NCBI RefSeq assembly: GCF_900021175.1
Contig: NZ_FCOP01000013.1
Coordinates: 434,001-498,000, forward strand
Reading direction: 5' to 3'
Origin: Pseudenterobacter timonensis
Lineage (GTDB): Bacteria; Pseudomonadota; Gammaproteobacteria; Enterobacterales; Enterobacteriaceae
DNA: 64,000 bases
Below are positions 32,512-43,125 of the stretch, one piece after another. The notes beneath the pieces are model-generated. The model saw only the letters and a list, made by a program, of their open reading frames with translations, had not been told where the DNA came from and made no database searches. The position numbers were made by a program, and so were the translations under genes. Positions within the stretch are counted from its first letter, which is position 1; the number at the start of each line of letters is the position of its first letter.

Positions 32512-33948
32512 CTACACCCGCCCGTAGCGATCCTCGAAGCGGACGATATCGTCCTCTTCCAGATAGGAGCCGGAGCGCACCTCGATCAGGTCGAGCGGAA
32601 TTTTGCCGGGGTTTTCCAGGCAGTGGGTCGCCCCCAGCGGAATGTAGATGGACTCATTCTCGCCCAGCAGCTTCACCTCGCCGTCGATGGTCACTCTGGC
32701 GGTCCCCGCCACTACCACCCAGTGTTCGGCGCGGTGGTGATGCATCTGCACCGACAACCCCTCGCCCGGCTTCACGGTGATGCGTTTCACCTGATAACGG
32801 TCGCCGGCGTCGATGGAGTCATATTTCCCCCACGGGCGGTAGACCTCCCGGTGGATGTGGTGCTCGTGGCGGCCATCAGCCTTAATCTGCTCCACCACTT
32901 TTTTGACGTCCTGCACGGCGTTGCGATCGGCGATCAGCACCGCGTCTTTGGTCTGCACCACCACCAGATCCTTTACCCCGACGGTGGTCACCAGCCCCGA
33001 TTCCGCGTAGACGTAGCTGTTTTCCGTTTTGTGGCTGATAACATCCCCGTGATGCACGTTGCCCTCGGGCGTATGGGCGCTGATCTCCCACAGGGAGGAC
33101 CAGGAGCCGACGTCGCTCCAGCCGGCATCCATCGGCACCACCACCGCATCCGCCGTACGCTCCATCACCGCGTAGTCGATGGACTCTTCCGGACAGGCGA
33201 GGAACGCCTCCTCATCCACGCGGATAAAGTCGAGATCCGGGTCGACGGTGCTCATCGCCTTTTCACAGGCGCTGAGGATATCGGGGCGATATTTCTTCAG
33301 CTCCTCCAGATAGCGTCCGGCGCGGAAGAGGAACATGCCGCTGTTCCAGTAGTATTCGCCGCTCGCCACGTAGGCCTGGGCGGTCTCCAGATTCGGTTTT
33401 TCCACAAACTGCGCCACGTCGAAGGCGACGCTGTCGCCCTCGCCCGGAGTTACTTCGCCGCGGCGAATATAGCCGTAGCCGGTTTCCGGCAGATCCGGCA
33501 CGATGCCGAAGGTGACCAGCTTGCCGCTCTCGGCATAAGGAATGGCGGCATGGACCGCGTCACGGAAAGCCTCTTCCTGCTGGATGACATGATCCGCCGC
33601 CAGCACCAGCATCAGGGGATCGCTCTGCGGGCTGGCCCGTTTCGCCGCCAGCGCCGCGAGGGCGATGGCCGGGGCGGTGTTACGTCCGGCAGGCTCCAGA
33701 ATGATATTTTCCGTGAGTTTGTTGAGCTGGCGCAGCTGCTCGGCAACGATAAAGCGGTGCTGTTCGTTACAGATCACCACCGGGCTTTCACACTCCACGC
33801 CGTTCAGACGGCAGACCGTCGTTTGCAGCATGGTGAGATCCCCTTTCAGGCAGAGGAACTGTTTGGGATAGAGCACGCGGGAGAGCGGCCACAACCGGCT
33901 GCCAGAGCCGCCAGCCATCACGACCGGAAAAAGTTTGCTATGACTCAT
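32512..33948 (-). CDS. cpsB: Mannose-1-phosphate guanylyltransferase
   Basis: CpsB (manC) makes GDP-mannose from mannose 1-phosphate and GTP. The 478-residue protein has an N-terminal nucleotidyltransferase domain with [15 protein letters not shown] and [10 protein letters not shown], and a C-terminal cupin region with [19 protein letters not shown], typical of the type II isomerase/guanylyltransferase family. It starts three bases after the wcaI stop. Confidence 0.97.
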   Translation of the reverse strand: MSHSKLFPVVMAGGSGSRLWPLSRVLYPKQFLCLKGDLTMLQTTVCRLNGVECESPVVICNEQHRFIVAEQLRQLNKLTENIILEPAGRNTAPAIALAALAAKRASPQSDPLMLVLAADHVIQQEEAFRDAVHAAIPYAESGKLVTFGIVPDLPETGYGYIRRGEVTPGEGDSVAFDVAQFVEKPNLETAQAYVASGEYYWNSGMFLFRAGRYLEELKKYRPDILSACEKAMSTVDPDLDFIRVDEEAFLACPEESIDYAVMERTADAVVVPMDAGWSDVGSWSSLWEISAHTPEGNVHHGDVISHKTENSYVYAESGLVTTVGVKDLVVVQTKDAVLIADRNAVQDVKKVVEQIKADGRHEHHIHREVYRPWGKYDSIDAGDRYQVKRITVKPGEGLSVQMHHHRAEHWVVVAGTARVTIDGEVKLLGENESIYIPLGATHCLENPGKIPLDLIEVRSGSYLEEDDIVRFEDRYGRV

Positions 33949-33951
33949 GAT

Positions 33952-35175
33952 TCATCCCCGTATATCTGCAATAAATTGGCTAAGCACATTCTCTTTCTCG
34001 AGCGTGCGTTCGGCATACTCACGTGCCACCGTGTTCTCCTTTGGCATGGCAAGCGCCTGTTCAATGCCCGCGACCAGCGCCGATACCGATTCCGGCTCGA
34101 CGCAGACGCCAATACCCGGCCAGTTCTGGCAGAGCTGGCCTAATTCCGTCTCAGGCTCGGCGGTGATCACCGCGTTACCGCCCACGGCCAGAATATTGGT
34201 CAATTTGGAAGGCAGAACCGCATCCGCCGCGCCGCGTTTCTGGACCACCAGATGGCAGTCGCCCATCTTCAGCAGGACGGGCAGCGTCTCGTAGGGCTGA
34301 AGCGGGAAAAATTTCACATTGGTCAGACGGCGTTCAGCCACCATCTTCTCCAGTCGCGCCTTACCGCCCCCCTGCCCGACAATGACAAACATCCAGTCGT
34401 GGTTGCGAAGCTGGGTGGCCGCCTCGATGACGTTTTCCAGCCCCTGCTTTTCCCCGATGTTCCCCGAATAGAGGATGATTTTTTGCGAGGCGGGCAGCCC
34501 CAGCTTGGTGCGTAGCGCCGACACGTCGCTGGCGGCCACGTCACGAAAGCGCGCCACTTCAGACCAGTTGGGGAAAAAGATCACCTTTTCCGCCGCTACC
34601 CCCTTCTCCTGCGCTTTATTCATCATCGAGCGGGAGATGGTGGAGACATAGTCGACGTTATGCAGGCCGCTGCGCTCAAAGGCGCCGGCGAGCTTCGCGA
34701 CTTTGCCGCCCTTGCCTTTCCCCGCCATACCCAGACCGAGCATGGCGTCCACTTCATAATCCTGGATGTGCAGCAGGGTGCGGGCGCCGGAAAGTTTGCC
34801 GAGCAGACGTATTCCCGGCGTGCAAAAGAGCGTCGGCACCACGCCGATAATGCGGTCCGGCTTCCAGCGGCGCTGCGCCATCAGCGGGAAAAAGCTGCTG
34901 AGGGCGAAGCTGCCAAGATGAATTAAACGTTTCAGCGTTGAAGGCTGTTTCGGCACATAAAGCGGGCAGCGCCAGACGGTGGCGTTGCCCTCTTCCCGGC
35001 GGTAGCGCCAGCTGGAATAGCGCTCGCCCACCTTCCATTCCGGGTAGTAAGGCGGGGCCGTAATGACCCGCACCTCGTGCCCCTGGCTTGCCATCCACTC
35101 CACCATTTCGCCGGTGTATTTGCCGATCCCAGTAAGCTCCGGCGAGTAGTTAATGCCATACACCAGTATCTTCAT
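33952..35175 (-). CDS. wcaI: Colanic acid glycosyltransferase WcaI
   Basis: WcaI is a 407-residue GT4-type enzyme assigned to add the second sugar (fucose) of the colanic acid unit in E. coli. It starts [23 protein letters not shown]; the C-terminal half shows [19 protein letters not shown] and [19 protein letters not shown]. It overlaps the preceding gmm by four bases. Confidence 0.95.
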   Translation of the reverse strand: MKILVYGINYSPELTGIGKYTGEMVEWMASQGHEVRVITAPPYYPEWKVGERYSSWRYRREEGNATVWRCPLYVPKQPSTLKRLIHLGSFALSSFFPLMAQRRWKPDRIIGVVPTLFCTPGIRLLGKLSGARTLLHIQDYEVDAMLGLGMAGKGKGGKVAKLAGAFERSGLHNVDYVSTISRSMMNKAQEKGVAAEKVIFFPNWSEVARFRDVAASDVSALRTKLGLPASQKIILYSGNIGEKQGLENVIEAATQLRNHDWMFVIVGQGGGKARLEKMVAERRLTNVKFFPLQPYETLPVLLKMGDCHLVVQKRGAADAVLPSKLTNILAVGGNAVITAEPETELGQLCQNWPGIGVCVEPESVSALVAGIEQALAMPKENTVAREYAERTLEKENVLSQFIADIRG

Positions 35176-35645
35176 AACCCCACCGCCTGACGCTCAGAGA
35201 GAAAATAGGCGCGGCTGTTGTCATGGACATTGTCGCTCGCCAGCAGCGCGGCGGGCGTCAGCCAGCGGTAATCGTCATGCTGAGCGTCGGGCAGACGCAG
35301 GTCGGCCTGGCTGACCTTCAGGCGAAAACCAAGCACCACGTAGTGGGTGGTGAACCCGGTGCCGGAAAAGTTATCGTCATAGAAGTGCTGCCAGACGCCG
35401 TAAAACTGCCCTGCCGTAAGCGGCAGGCTCAGCCCCAGCTCCGCTCCGGTGAGGCGCGCGAACGCATCGGCAAGCGTCTCATCCTTTTGTACGCGTCCGC
35501 CCGGCACAAACCAGAAGCCCTGCGCAGGACGGTTGGTGCGTTTACCGAGCAGGTACTCGCCCCGTTCGTTCTCCACGATCAAATCGATGGAGATCAGCGG
35601 GGTCGAGCGTACTACCGTGGCAAAATCTTCCTGACTTAAAAACAT
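35172..35645 (-). CDS. gmm: GDP-mannose mannosyl hydrolase
   Basis: Gmm (wcaH, nudD) is an unusual Nudix-like enzyme that cleaves GDP-mannose or GDP-glucose to the sugar and GDP and may balance GDP-sugar pools. The 157-residue start at 35645 ([12 protein letters not shown]) is the family start and lies two bases after the fcl stop; the frame extends further but only into fcl. The Nudix box [17 protein letters not shown] is degenerate, as is normal for this family. Confidence 0.95.
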   Translation of the reverse strand: MFLSQEDFATVVRSTPLISIDLIVENERGEYLLGKRTNRPAQGFWFVPGGRVQKDETLADAFARLTGAELGLSLPLTAGQFYGVWQHFYDDNFSGTGFTTHYVVLGFRLKVSQADLRLPDAQHDDYRWLTPAALLASDNVHDNSRAYFLSERQAVGL

Positions 35646-35647
35646 GG

Positions 35648-36613
35648 TTACCCCCGGAAGCGGTGCTGGTTTTCCAGGAACCACTGGTATGTGCTTGCCA
35701 GCCCCTGCTCAAGCGAGACCTCGTGATACCAGCCAAGCTGATGCAGACGGGTGACATCCAGCAGCTTGCGCGGCGTGCCGTCCGGTTTGGTGGCGTCAAA
35801 GACCACGCGGCCTTTATAGCCCACCACTTTCGCGATAGTCTGCGCCAGCTCGCGAATGGTGCAGTCCACGCCGGTGCCGACGTTGATGTGCGACAGCATC
35901 GGCTCGGTATTCTCCTGCCACACCTCACGGTCCAGCTCCATCACGTGAATACTGGCCGCAGCCATATCATCCACATGCAGAAACTCACGCATCGGCGTAC
36001 CGCTGCCCCAGACCACCACGTCCGCGGCGTTGTCGGCGGTCGCCTCGTGGAAGCGACGCAGCAGCGCCGGGATCACATGGGAGTTGCTCGGGTGGAAATT
36101 GTCGTGCGGCCCGTAGAGATTGGTAGGCATCACCGAACGGTAGTCGCGACCATACTGGCGGTTATAGGACTCGCACAGCTTGATCCCGGCAATTTTGGCG
36201 ATGGCGTACGGCTCGTTGGTCGCCTCCAGAGTTCCCTGCAGCAGCTCGCTTTCCGCGATCGGCTGTTTGGCCAGCTTCGGGTAGATGCACGAGGAGCCGA
36301 GAAAGAGCAGCTTATTCACGTTGTGCAGATGCGCGGCGTGAATGATGTTGCTCTCGATCATCATGTTCTCGTAGATGAAATCCGCCGGATAAGTGTTGTT
36401 AGCGACAATGCCACCCACCTTCGCCGCCGCCAGATAGACCTGATCGATGCGCTCGCTGGCGAAAAACGCTTCTACCGCGCGGCTGTTCAGCAGATTCAGT
36501 TCGTCACGGGTGCGCAGCACCAGCTCCACATCGCCGCGCTGTTCGAGCTGGCGTACAATCGCGGAGCCGACCATTCCGCGATGGCCGGCAACAAAGATAC
36601 GTTGTTTGCTCAT
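35648..36613 (-). CDS. fcl: GDP-L-fucose synthase
   Basis: Fcl (wcaG) epimerises and reduces GDP-4-keto-6-deoxymannose to GDP-L-fucose with NADPH. The 321-residue protein has [26 protein letters not shown] and the catalytic YAIAKIAG, and equals the E. coli length. It lies two bases after gmd and together they form the GDP-fucose branch. Confidence 0.97.
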   Translation of the reverse strand: MSKQRIFVAGHRGMVGSAIVRQLEQRGDVELVLRTRDELNLLNSRAVEAFFASERIDQVYLAAAKVGGIVANNTYPADFIYENMMIESNIIHAAHLHNVNKLLFLGSSCIYPKLAKQPIAESELLQGTLEATNEPYAIAKIAGIKLCESYNRQYGRDYRSVMPTNLYGPHDNFHPSNSHVIPALLRRFHEATADNAADVVVWGSGTPMREFLHVDDMAAASIHVMELDREVWQENTEPMLSHINVGTGVDCTIRELAQTIAKVVGYKGRVVFDATKPDGTPRKLLDVTRLHQLGWYHEVSLEQGLASTYQWFLENQHRFRG

Positions 36614-36615
36614 TC

Positions 36616-37737
36616 TTAAGACTCCAGCGCGATGGCGACCTCATAGCCGTGAGACTTGAGCAGGGAGTGTTTCTTCGCCGCTTCGAGATCCTTGGCGACC
36701 ATCTCAGAGACCATCTCCTGCAGCGTGGTTTCCGGCTTCCAGCCCAGTTTTTCGTGCGCTTTGGTCGGGTCGCCCAGCAGGGTTTCCACTTCCGCAGGAC
36801 GGAAGTAACGCGGGTCGACTTCCACAATCACGTCGCCTGGCTGTACGCCCGGGGCGTCATGACCGGTCACGGAGACAACAATGCCCTTCTCTTCTACGCC
36901 GGTGCCTTCAAAGCGCAGCTTAATGCCGAGCTGAGCCGCCGCCATCTCTACAAACTGACGCACGGAGTACTGCACGCCGGTGGCGATAACGAAATCTTCC
37001 GGCTGCTCCTGCTGCAGCATCATCCACTGCATCTTCACGTAGTCTTTGGCGTGGCCCCAGTCGCGCAGGGAGTCCATGTTGCCGAGGTGAAGGGTTTTCT
37101 CCAGGCCCTGAGCGATGTTGGCGATCGCGCGGGTGATTTTGCGGGTCACGAAGGTTTCGCCGCGACGCGGGGATTCGTGGTTAAAGAGGATGCCGTTACA
37201 GGCGTACATGCCGTAGGATTCACGGTAGTTAACGGTGATCCAGTAGGCGTAGAGTTTGGCCACAGCGTACGGAGAGCGCGGGTAGAACGGCGTAGTCTCT
37301 TTCTGCGGGATCTCCTGCACCAGACCGTACAGCTCTGAGGTGGAGGCCTGGTAGAAGCGGGTTTTCTTTTCAAGACCCAGGAAGCGAATCGCCTCCAGCA
37401 GGCGCAGGGTACCCATGGCGTCAACGTCGGCGGTATATTCCGGCGATTCGAAGGAGACCGCAACGTGGCTCATCGCCCCCAGGTTATAGACCTCATCCGG
37501 CTGCACTTCCTGCAGGATACGGGTCAGGTTCGAGGTATCGGTCAGATCGCCGTAGTGCAGATGAAATTTCGGGTTAGCGGCATGCGGATCCTGGTAGATG
37601 TGATCCACGCGCTCGGTGTTGAACGACGAGGCACGACGCTTGATACCGTGCACTTCATACCCTTTCTCTAGCAGGAGCTCTGCCAGGTAAGAACCATCCT
37701 GCCCGGTAACGCCGGTGATGAGAGCGACTTTAGACAT
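36616..37737 (-). CDS. gmd: GDP-mannose 4,6-dehydratase
   Basis: Gmd converts GDP-mannose to GDP-4-keto-6-deoxymannose, the first step to GDP-fucose. The 373-residue protein has the cofactor loop [15 protein letters not shown], the Thr/Glu catalytic region [10 protein letters not shown] and [10 protein letters not shown]. It is among the most conserved proteins in the window. It follows wcaF after 27 bases. Confidence 0.98.
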   Translation of the reverse strand: MSKVALITGVTGQDGSYLAELLLEKGYEVHGIKRRASSFNTERVDHIYQDPHAANPKFHLHYGDLTDTSNLTRILQEVQPDEVYNLGAMSHVAVSFESPEYTADVDAMGTLRLLEAIRFLGLEKKTRFYQASTSELYGLVQEIPQKETTPFYPRSPYAVAKLYAYWITVNYRESYGMYACNGILFNHESPRRGETFVTRKITRAIANIAQGLEKTLHLGNMDSLRDWGHAKDYVKMQWMMLQQEQPEDFVIATGVQYSVRQFVEMAAAQLGIKLRFEGTGVEEKGIVVSVTGHDAPGVQPGDVIVEVDPRYFRPAEVETLLGDPTKAHEKLGWKPETTLQEMVSEMVAKDLEAAKKHSLLKSHGYEVAIALES

Positions 37738-37764
37738 GTTTATATTCCTCTGTACTTATCAAAT

Positions 37765-38313
37765 TTATTCAGCTTCTACGCGTTCGCGTATCACCACTGC
37801 GGGATTGCCACGGCAAATCTTATTTGCCGGTAGCGACTTAAAAACGCTGCTGCGGGCGCCTACTACGGTGCCGTCGCCAATCGTGACGCCAGGCGCCACA
37901 AAAACATCTGTCGCCAGCCAGCATTTTTCGCCAATCACAATAGGGGTGGCGTTAATATCAAAATGCTGGCTCATAAAATCGTGACTGCCGGTGCAGAGAT
38001 AACATTTCTGCGACACCACGGCATGGGCGCCAATGGTAATTTCCCCGAGGGTATATAACACCGCGTCATCCCCCACCCAGGCGTAATCCCCGAGAGTTAA
38101 TTTCCAGGGGTAGGTAATTTTTACCGACGGGCGAATCACTACGTTTTTTCCGATTTTTGCGCCGAACAAACGTAACAGAAAAGCCCGCCAGCGATAGAGC
38201 ACCTGTGGCGACCAGGCGAATAATGTAGCCTGTACCGCCCACCAGATTTGTACTTTAATTCCACTGGCGCCGCGAAAACCTTTCGGCACGGAAAATCCAT
38301 CAAGCTGCTGCAT
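37765..38313 (-). CDS. wcaF: Colanic acid acetyltransferase WcaF
   Basis: WcaF is a 182-residue left-handed beta-helix acyltransferase of the hexapeptide-repeat family that is proposed to O-acetylate a sugar of colanic acid with acetyl-CoA. The repeat region runs from about residue 55 on, with IGKNVVIRPSVKI, IGAHAVVSQKCYLCTGSHD and VGARSSVF. The His in TGSHD is the likely catalytic residue. The sequence matches the E. coli protein closely. Confidence 0.94.
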   Translation of the reverse strand: MQQLDGFSVPKGFRGASGIKVQIWWAVQATLFAWSPQVLYRWRAFLLRLFGAKIGKNVVIRPSVKITYPWKLTLGDYAWVGDDAVLYTLGEITIGAHAVVSQKCYLCTGSHDFMSQHFDINATPIVIGEKCWLATDVFVAPGVTIGDGTVVGARSSVFKSLPANKICRGNPAVVIRERVEAE

Positions 38314-38328
38314 AATGCGTCCTTATAT

Positions 38329-39075
38329 TCAGGCTTTGTTATATAAGGCTTTCGTTTTACCGGTCGTTTTCAGGCGAAATAAATAGGATAATTCCGCCCA
38401 GAATCCTGGCACACGCAAAATCTGGCGCTGGACTTTGCGGGCATCCTGACATAATTCCAGATTATTGGAAGTTGACACGCCGCCCATGGAAAATTCAGAA
38501 ACCAGCCCTTTAATTCGGCGAAACGGATAACCCGCTTTATAGAGACTGGCCGCCAGCGCATAATCGGACGACACCTTAAACTGCAGATCGTAAGGGTGTT
38601 TCTTAAGCCCGGCGGTCGGAAAGAAAATAGCCTGATGGCTCGCCGGCAGGCTGTGGTAAATATACCAACCGGGCTTGGCGTTACGGCTCACCTTATGACC
38701 ATTACCGAAATCGAGCAGCGCATCGCCGGTAACCATCGCCTCTTCCTTCTGGCGCGACAGCTTACGGGCAAACAGCGCCACATCTTCATGAAACACATCC
38801 CCGGAATTGAGGAAGATGGCATAGCGCCCCTGGGCCATGTCGATCCCTTTATTCATGGCGTCGTAGATGCCTCTGTCCTTTTCGCTGATATAACGTAAGT
38901 TGAACTCCCCGTTCAGTTTTTCGAGAAATTCCGCCGTACCGTCGTCGGAGCCGCCATCCACTACGATCCATTCAAACGTGAGGCTGGGATCGCGTGCCAG
39001 ATGGCGCAGCGAGCGCCAGGTTTTTACCACCCCTTCGTAGTTACGAAAGGCGACAGTAATGACGCTAAGAAACAT
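38329..39075 (-). CDS. wcaE: Colanic acid glycosyltransferase WcaE
   Basis: WcaE is a 248-residue GT2 enzyme with the N-terminal [28 protein letters not shown] and FLNSGD motifs, where the last acts as the metal-binding site. It is assigned to one internal sugar of colanic acid. It lies 15 bases upstream of wcaF and 11 bases after wcaD. Confidence 0.95.
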   Translation of the reverse strand: MFLSVITVAFRNYEGVVKTWRSLRHLARDPSLTFEWIVVDGGSDDGTAEFLEKLNGEFNLRYISEKDRGIYDAMNKGIDMAQGRYAIFLNSGDVFHEDVALFARKLSRQKEEAMVTGDALLDFGNGHKVSRNAKPGWYIYHSLPASHQAIFFPTAGLKKHPYDLQFKVSSDYALAASLYKAGYPFRRIKGLVSEFSMGGVSTSNNLELCQDARKVQRQILRVPGFWAELSYLFRLKTTGKTKALYNKA

Positions 39076-39086
39076 AAATCACCTCG

Positions 39087-40307
39087 TCATCTGTTCGTAA
39101 TATTAAGCGCCTTGCGCAAAATAAACGGACATACAATTAAGAACGCATATTCCGGGCTAAATATTGAACCGGTAAAAAACAGCGACACCGGCGTAAAAAG
39201 ATAAAGCTGAACGCGAAAATTCTGATTATCACCAAACGCGTTGATCATCATTTTGACCACTTTAAACATGTACCACAGGGTCAATATCACAGCGAACCAG
39301 GAAAAATAAATAATGAGCAGATACAGTCCATTGTCTATTGTTTTACCCACATCCGCACCGTTAAAGATTCCGAATGATGCGACATATTCATAAAGTGAGC
39401 CAAATCTGACTACACCATCAACATGGGTTAAAGAGTGACCCACCATTGCCAGCGGCCCGATAATACGATAATAGGATGACGAGCCTTCCGTTCCTAAATC
39501 ACCGAGACGCTCGGCAATATAAGGAAACGCAAAAATTACGCCCACTAAAAACAGGGTTAATGAGATAATCGCCAGCGGCAGCTTTTTCTTAATAGCCTCC
39601 CGGTTCAGATACTGAAAAGCCCACTCCAGAAGATAAAACAGGATAAATGTCATTACTCCTGAAAACGAACCTGACAGAACGATTCCTGCAAGAATCATAG
39701 CATCTGTCTTCGGCGTTTTGATACCAAACTGTTTGATGCTGAGCCAAATTGAGATTAACGCCAGAGCAAAAAATGCCGGTTCGAAATAGAGCGCGGTGGT
39801 ACGTTTTCCGCCGAACTTAATGAAATTCAGAACATAGCTGTTACTGTAAATCAGATATTTCGAAATTGTCTCCATCAGGCTGCTGCCGCCGGTCAAAATA
39901 ATTTGCGCCATTTCCATCGCGGCCAGCATGACAATTAACGCAACCACAATATAAAAGAACCTAAGGATTTTCTTATAATTGTGTGGCGATATAGTTTTAA
40001 AACGAATACTCCATACCATGCCAATAATGATCACGATATAGACGAAGAGCATGGTGGAGGTAACATACTTGCTGGCGTCCAGCGAGAGACCAAACACATA
40101 GTTAAACGCCGTCAGCCCTGCCCCCATGCCCAGCGCAATCATCAGTTTTTTAACGCTGATCTTATCCACATAGAGCAGAAGCAGCACCGGCAGGAAGGTC
40201 ACAATAGTTATCGGGAAGCTTTCGCCCAGCTGTGCCAGTTTGACGTTGACCAGCAGGTAGATAAGCGGCAGCAGCAGATAACTACAGATTCTGATAGAAC
40301 GAGACAT
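39087..40307 (-). CDS. wcaD: Colanic acid polymerase WcaD
   Basis: WcaD is the putative Wzy-type polymerase of colanic acid. I chose the ATG at 40307 (MSRSIRICSYLLLPLIYLL), giving 406 residues, because it matches E. coli WcaD; a longer frame starting 24 codons upstream lies within wcaC and is unlikely. The protein has about ten membrane segments and a conserved periplasmic-loop motif GGKRTTALYFEPAFF. The first 26 bases overlap the end of wcaC. Confidence 0.95.
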   Translation of the reverse strand: MSRSIRICSYLLLPLIYLLVNVKLAQLGESFPITIVTFLPVLLLLYVDKISVKKLMIALGMGAGLTAFNYVFGLSLDASKYVTSTMLFVYIVIIIGMVWSIRFKTISPHNYKKILRFFYIVVALIVMLAAMEMAQIILTGGSSLMETISKYLIYSNSYVLNFIKFGGKRTTALYFEPAFFALALISIWLSIKQFGIKTPKTDAMILAGIVLSGSFSGVMTFILFYLLEWAFQYLNREAIKKKLPLAIISLTLFLVGVIFAFPYIAERLGDLGTEGSSSYYRIIGPLAMVGHSLTHVDGVVRFGSLYEYVASFGIFNGADVGKTIDNGLYLLIIYFSWFAVILTLWYMFKVVKMMINAFGDNQNFRVQLYLFTPVSLFFTGSIFSPEYAFLIVCPFILRKALNITNR

Positions 40308-41499
40308 ACTCCTCCAGCATCTGTTGACCGCTATAGGCCCGGCGGCTGCGGCTGCGGAACGATTCCAGGCTGGTGCCAAATACGGCCTGCGCGATCTCGG
40401 CCTTCGGCAGTTGCACCAGCGCCAGCACCTGCTGCTCGTTGAACGTTTCGCCCCCGGATTTTTCCAGCACTTCCCGCGCCGCGTCGCTGTGGGTGGCGAG
40501 CACCGGCACGCCGATGGAGAGCGCCTCGCACAGAATCAGCGGATAGTTATCCACCCGGGAGCTAAAGACCAGCGCGTCCATCCCGTTAAGGGCGCTCATC
40601 AGCTTGCGCTTATCGGTTTCAAAGCCGTGGTTCACCACGTTCGGCCCCTCAAACGGAGAGAATTTGCCGAAGGTGTGCAACTCAATTTGCTCGCCGAGCG
40701 CCATCATGTCGCGCACCAGCTGCTGGTTGGTTTTACCGTCGTAGCGCAAATCGTGCGCGACCACGGCGATTTTCGGCCTGCCTGCGGGCTCAGTCACCGG
40801 CGTCAGCTCGGCAAGGATCGCTTCCGTCGCCACGTCGATACCATTATTGATGATGTGGCAGCACCCGGCTCCGTAGAGGCTGTTAAACGCATCGGCCACA
40901 TGCTGGCTGGGGGAGATAAAATGGCAGCCCAGGGCGAGCATCTCGCGAAAGAGCTGGCGCTTGCCCGCCACAAGGCTATGCGCCCTGTCCACCTTAACCG
41001 GCGGATAGTTATCGAGCGTCGGGCACTTCCGGCACTCCGTTTTCCACCCTTCGCAGCCGTCGGTAAAAGCGCAGCGTCCGGTGACGCTCCAGTGGTCGTG
41101 CAGGGTCCAGACGAAAGTGGTCTCCGGCTTAAGGGCTTTCACCTTTTTACAGAACGCCACCACCTCTTCCAGGTTTAACCAGTAGCTGTGCAGCACGTGA
41201 AAGTGCAGCACCACCGGCCCGGCGCTGCGGGTGACGGTGCGACAGAGATTTTTCAGGTTGCCGAACAGATCGCGGTTGAAGAGACGGAACAGCGCAATAT
41301 TGGCCATAGAGGTCAGGCGCGGCGTCTGTTTAATCACCTGCGGATAGTTATCATGGCTGACGCTTTTTTTGCCACCCTTGCCGTAGCCGTAAACAAAACG
41401 CGACGACAACCCTTTTTGCAGCGCCCGCTGGTGCAGATCCAGCGCCACGCCTGCCGCGCCGCCCTCTGCGAGGCGGACGTTAAATTGCAGAATATTCAT
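40282..41499 (-). CDS. wcaC: Colanic acid glycosyltransferase WcaC
   Basis: WcaC is a 405-residue GT4 family glycosyltransferase for the colanic acid side chain. It starts NILQFNVRLAEGGAAGVALD, has a TLHDHWSVTGRC motif in the acceptor half, and SSRVDNYPLILCEALSIGVPVLA in the donor half. It overlaps wcaB by four bases and wcaD by 26 bases. Confidence 0.95.
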   Translation of the reverse strand: MNILQFNVRLAEGGAAGVALDLHQRALQKGLSSRFVYGYGKGGKKSVSHDNYPQVIKQTPRLTSMANIALFRLFNRDLFGNLKNLCRTVTRSAGPVVLHFHVLHSYWLNLEEVVAFCKKVKALKPETTFVWTLHDHWSVTGRCAFTDGCEGWKTECRKCPTLDNYPPVKVDRAHSLVAGKRQLFREMLALGCHFISPSQHVADAFNSLYGAGCCHIINNGIDVATEAILAELTPVTEPAGRPKIAVVAHDLRYDGKTNQQLVRDMMALGEQIELHTFGKFSPFEGPNVVNHGFETDKRKLMSALNGMDALVFSSRVDNYPLILCEALSIGVPVLATHSDAAREVLEKSGGETFNEQQVLALVQLPKAEIAQAVFGTSLESFRSRSRRAYSGQQMLEEYVSFYQNL

Positions 41500-41987
41500 T
41501 TGATCACCTTCACGCGGGCCTTTTCCCCCACCACCAGCGCGTTATCGGGAATGCTGTCCAGCACCACGCTTCCTGCCCCCACGGTGACGTTATTGCCTAC
41601 CGTGATATCGCCAATCATCACCACGTTTGCGCCCAGCTCGACGTTGTTGCCAATCACCGGGCAGGCCAGACTCTCCGGCCCGCGGTTGCCAATGGTGACG
41701 CCGTGACGGATGGTAAAATCATCCCCGGCCACCACGCATTTATTGATCACCACGGCGTAACCGTGATGGATGGTGAAGCGGCGGCCAATGGTGGCGGCGG
41801 CCTGGATCTCATAGCCAAAAAGACACTCGGTTATCAGGCGGTAGAGCACCAGCACCGGCGCGGCCCAGAGATTATTCAGTACGTTTTTTTTGCGCCAGAC
41901 GGAGCAAAAATGCGCGATCCGGTAGGCCAGAACCATGCAGCACGGGCGCAGGCTCCAGCTGTTTGCGCGACAATCTTCCAGCAGCAT
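41496..41987 (-). CDS. wcaB: Colanic acid acetyltransferase WcaB
   Basis: WcaB is a hexapeptide-repeat acyltransferase of 163 residues resembling serine acetyltransferases; it is proposed to O-acetylate colanic acid. Repeats such as IGRRFTIHHGYAVVIN, FTIRHGVTIGN and VTVGAGSVVLDSIPDNALVVG build the left-handed helix, and HHG carries the probable catalytic histidine. It overlaps wcaA by one base and wcaC by four. Confidence 0.95.
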   Translation of the reverse strand: MLLEDCRANSWSLRPCCMVLAYRIAHFCSVWRKKNVLNNLWAAPVLVLYRLITECLFGYEIQAAATIGRRFTIHHGYAVVINKCVVAGDDFTIRHGVTIGNRGPESLACPVIGNNVELGANVVMIGDITVGNNVTVGAGSVVLDSIPDNALVVGEKARVKVIK

Positions 41988-42829
41988 TATTTCCCCCGCA
42001 GCCCGTCAGCCAGACGCTTGGTGTTACGTACCGAAAAGAGCGTGACCAGCGTGCGCCAGTTCATGCGCTTGTTGCGGATCTGGTAGAGGGTAAAGAGCTG
42101 ATACTTGCGGCTCGCCCGGTCGAATTTGTCCTTGTGCTTGCGGTAAAAATGGAAATAGCCGGAAAACTTCTTCGGCGACGAGGTGATCTGCATCTCCCCG
42201 TGGTTGATGTGCAGGATCTGCGTCGCCTCTTCCACCTTCCACGGCTCGCCATACTCCACCACCATCCGCAGGAAGATGTCGTAGTCCTGCGCCGCCTTCA
42301 GCTCGGTGTCGAACAGACACTCCTTAAAGCGCCAGGCCCAGGTAAAGACCTGGTTGCCGATGATGTTGCGCTTGTAGAAAAGCCGACGGGAGTACGGCGA
42401 CTTGGGGTAAAGCGGCAGGCTCGCCGGCTGGGAGTAGACCTCCCCCTGGCAGACATAGTCGTTGGCGTATAAAAAGGCGTGGGTGACCAGTTGCGCCTGG
42501 TGCGAGAGAAAGACCGACAGGCGGTTTGGCGTCCACTCATCATCATCATCGATGCCGGTAAGATACTCCCCCCGCGCCTGCATAATGGCCTGATTACGTA
42601 CCGCGCAGGCGCCAGAGTTAATGGCGTTACGGGTATAGCTCACGCGCGGATCGTTCAGCCCGGCGACAAACTGCGCCAGCTGCTCATAAGAAGAGGAGCA
42701 GTCGTCCACGATGATCAATTCCCAGTTATCGTAGTCCTGGCGCAGCACGGATTTAATCGCGCGGATCGCCAGCTGCTGCCGGTTCCATGTTGGCATATAG
42801 ACAGAAATTAAAGGCCGTTGTGTGGTCAT
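41987..42829 (-). CDS. wcaA: Colanic acid glycosyltransferase WcaA
   Basis: WcaA is a 280-residue GT2 enzyme with ISVYMPTWNRQQLAIRAI, IIVDDCSSS and GIDDDDEWTPNR, the DxD-type metal site. It is one of the transferases that extend the colanic acid unit. It is the first gene after wzc, separated by 296 bases that hold repeat element C. Confidence 0.95.
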   Translation of the reverse strand: MTTQRPLISVYMPTWNRQQLAIRAIKSVLRQDYDNWELIIVDDCSSSYEQLAQFVAGLNDPRVSYTRNAINSGACAVRNQAIMQARGEYLTGIDDDDEWTPNRLSVFLSHQAQLVTHAFLYANDYVCQGEVYSQPASLPLYPKSPYSRRLFYKRNIIGNQVFTWAWRFKECLFDTELKAAQDYDIFLRMVVEYGEPWKVEEATQILHINHGEMQITSSPKKFSGYFHFYRKHKDKFDRASRKYQLFTLYQIRNKRMNWRTLVTLFSVRNTKRLADGLRGK

Positions 42830-42853
42830 TTTTTTCCCCGAATGGCTGTTTTG

Positions 42854-43118
42854 CCCCTCACCCCAGCCCTCTCCCCAGAGGGGAGAGGGTGAAAACCGCG
42901 CCGGACTGTCCCCTCTCCCCTTTGGGCAGAGGGTGAAAACCGCGCCGGATTGTCCCCTCTCCCCTTTGGGGCGAGGGTGAAACCGCGCCGGACCGTCCCC
43001 TCCTCCCTGCGGGAAGAGGATGAAACCGCGCCGGACCGTCCCCTCTCCCTGTGGATAGAGGGTGAAACCGCGCCGGACCGTCCCCTCTCCCCTTTGGGGA
43101 GAGGGTTAGGGTGAGGGG
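42854..43118. repeat. Composite palindromic repeat element C with 43-base tandem array (wcaA-wzc gap)
   Basis: The inverted ends (CCCCTCACCC plus CAGCCCTCTCCC, and the reverse complement form on the right) enclose five tandem copies of a 42-44 base unit. GCGCCGGA recurs at 42898, 42942, 42985, 43028 and 43070, each followed by YTGTCCCCTC or YCGTCCCCTC and a small CCC/GGG palindrome. The element separates wzc from wcaA. It is not CRISPR: the whole unit repeats, with no unique spacers. Confidence 0.88.
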
Positions 43119-43125
43119 AAATAAT

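Noticed and set aside
42854..43118. Possible CRISPR array
   Set aside because: Whole 43-base units repeat with small changes; there are no unique spacers, no leader and no cas genes, and the element has inverted ends shared with three other sites.
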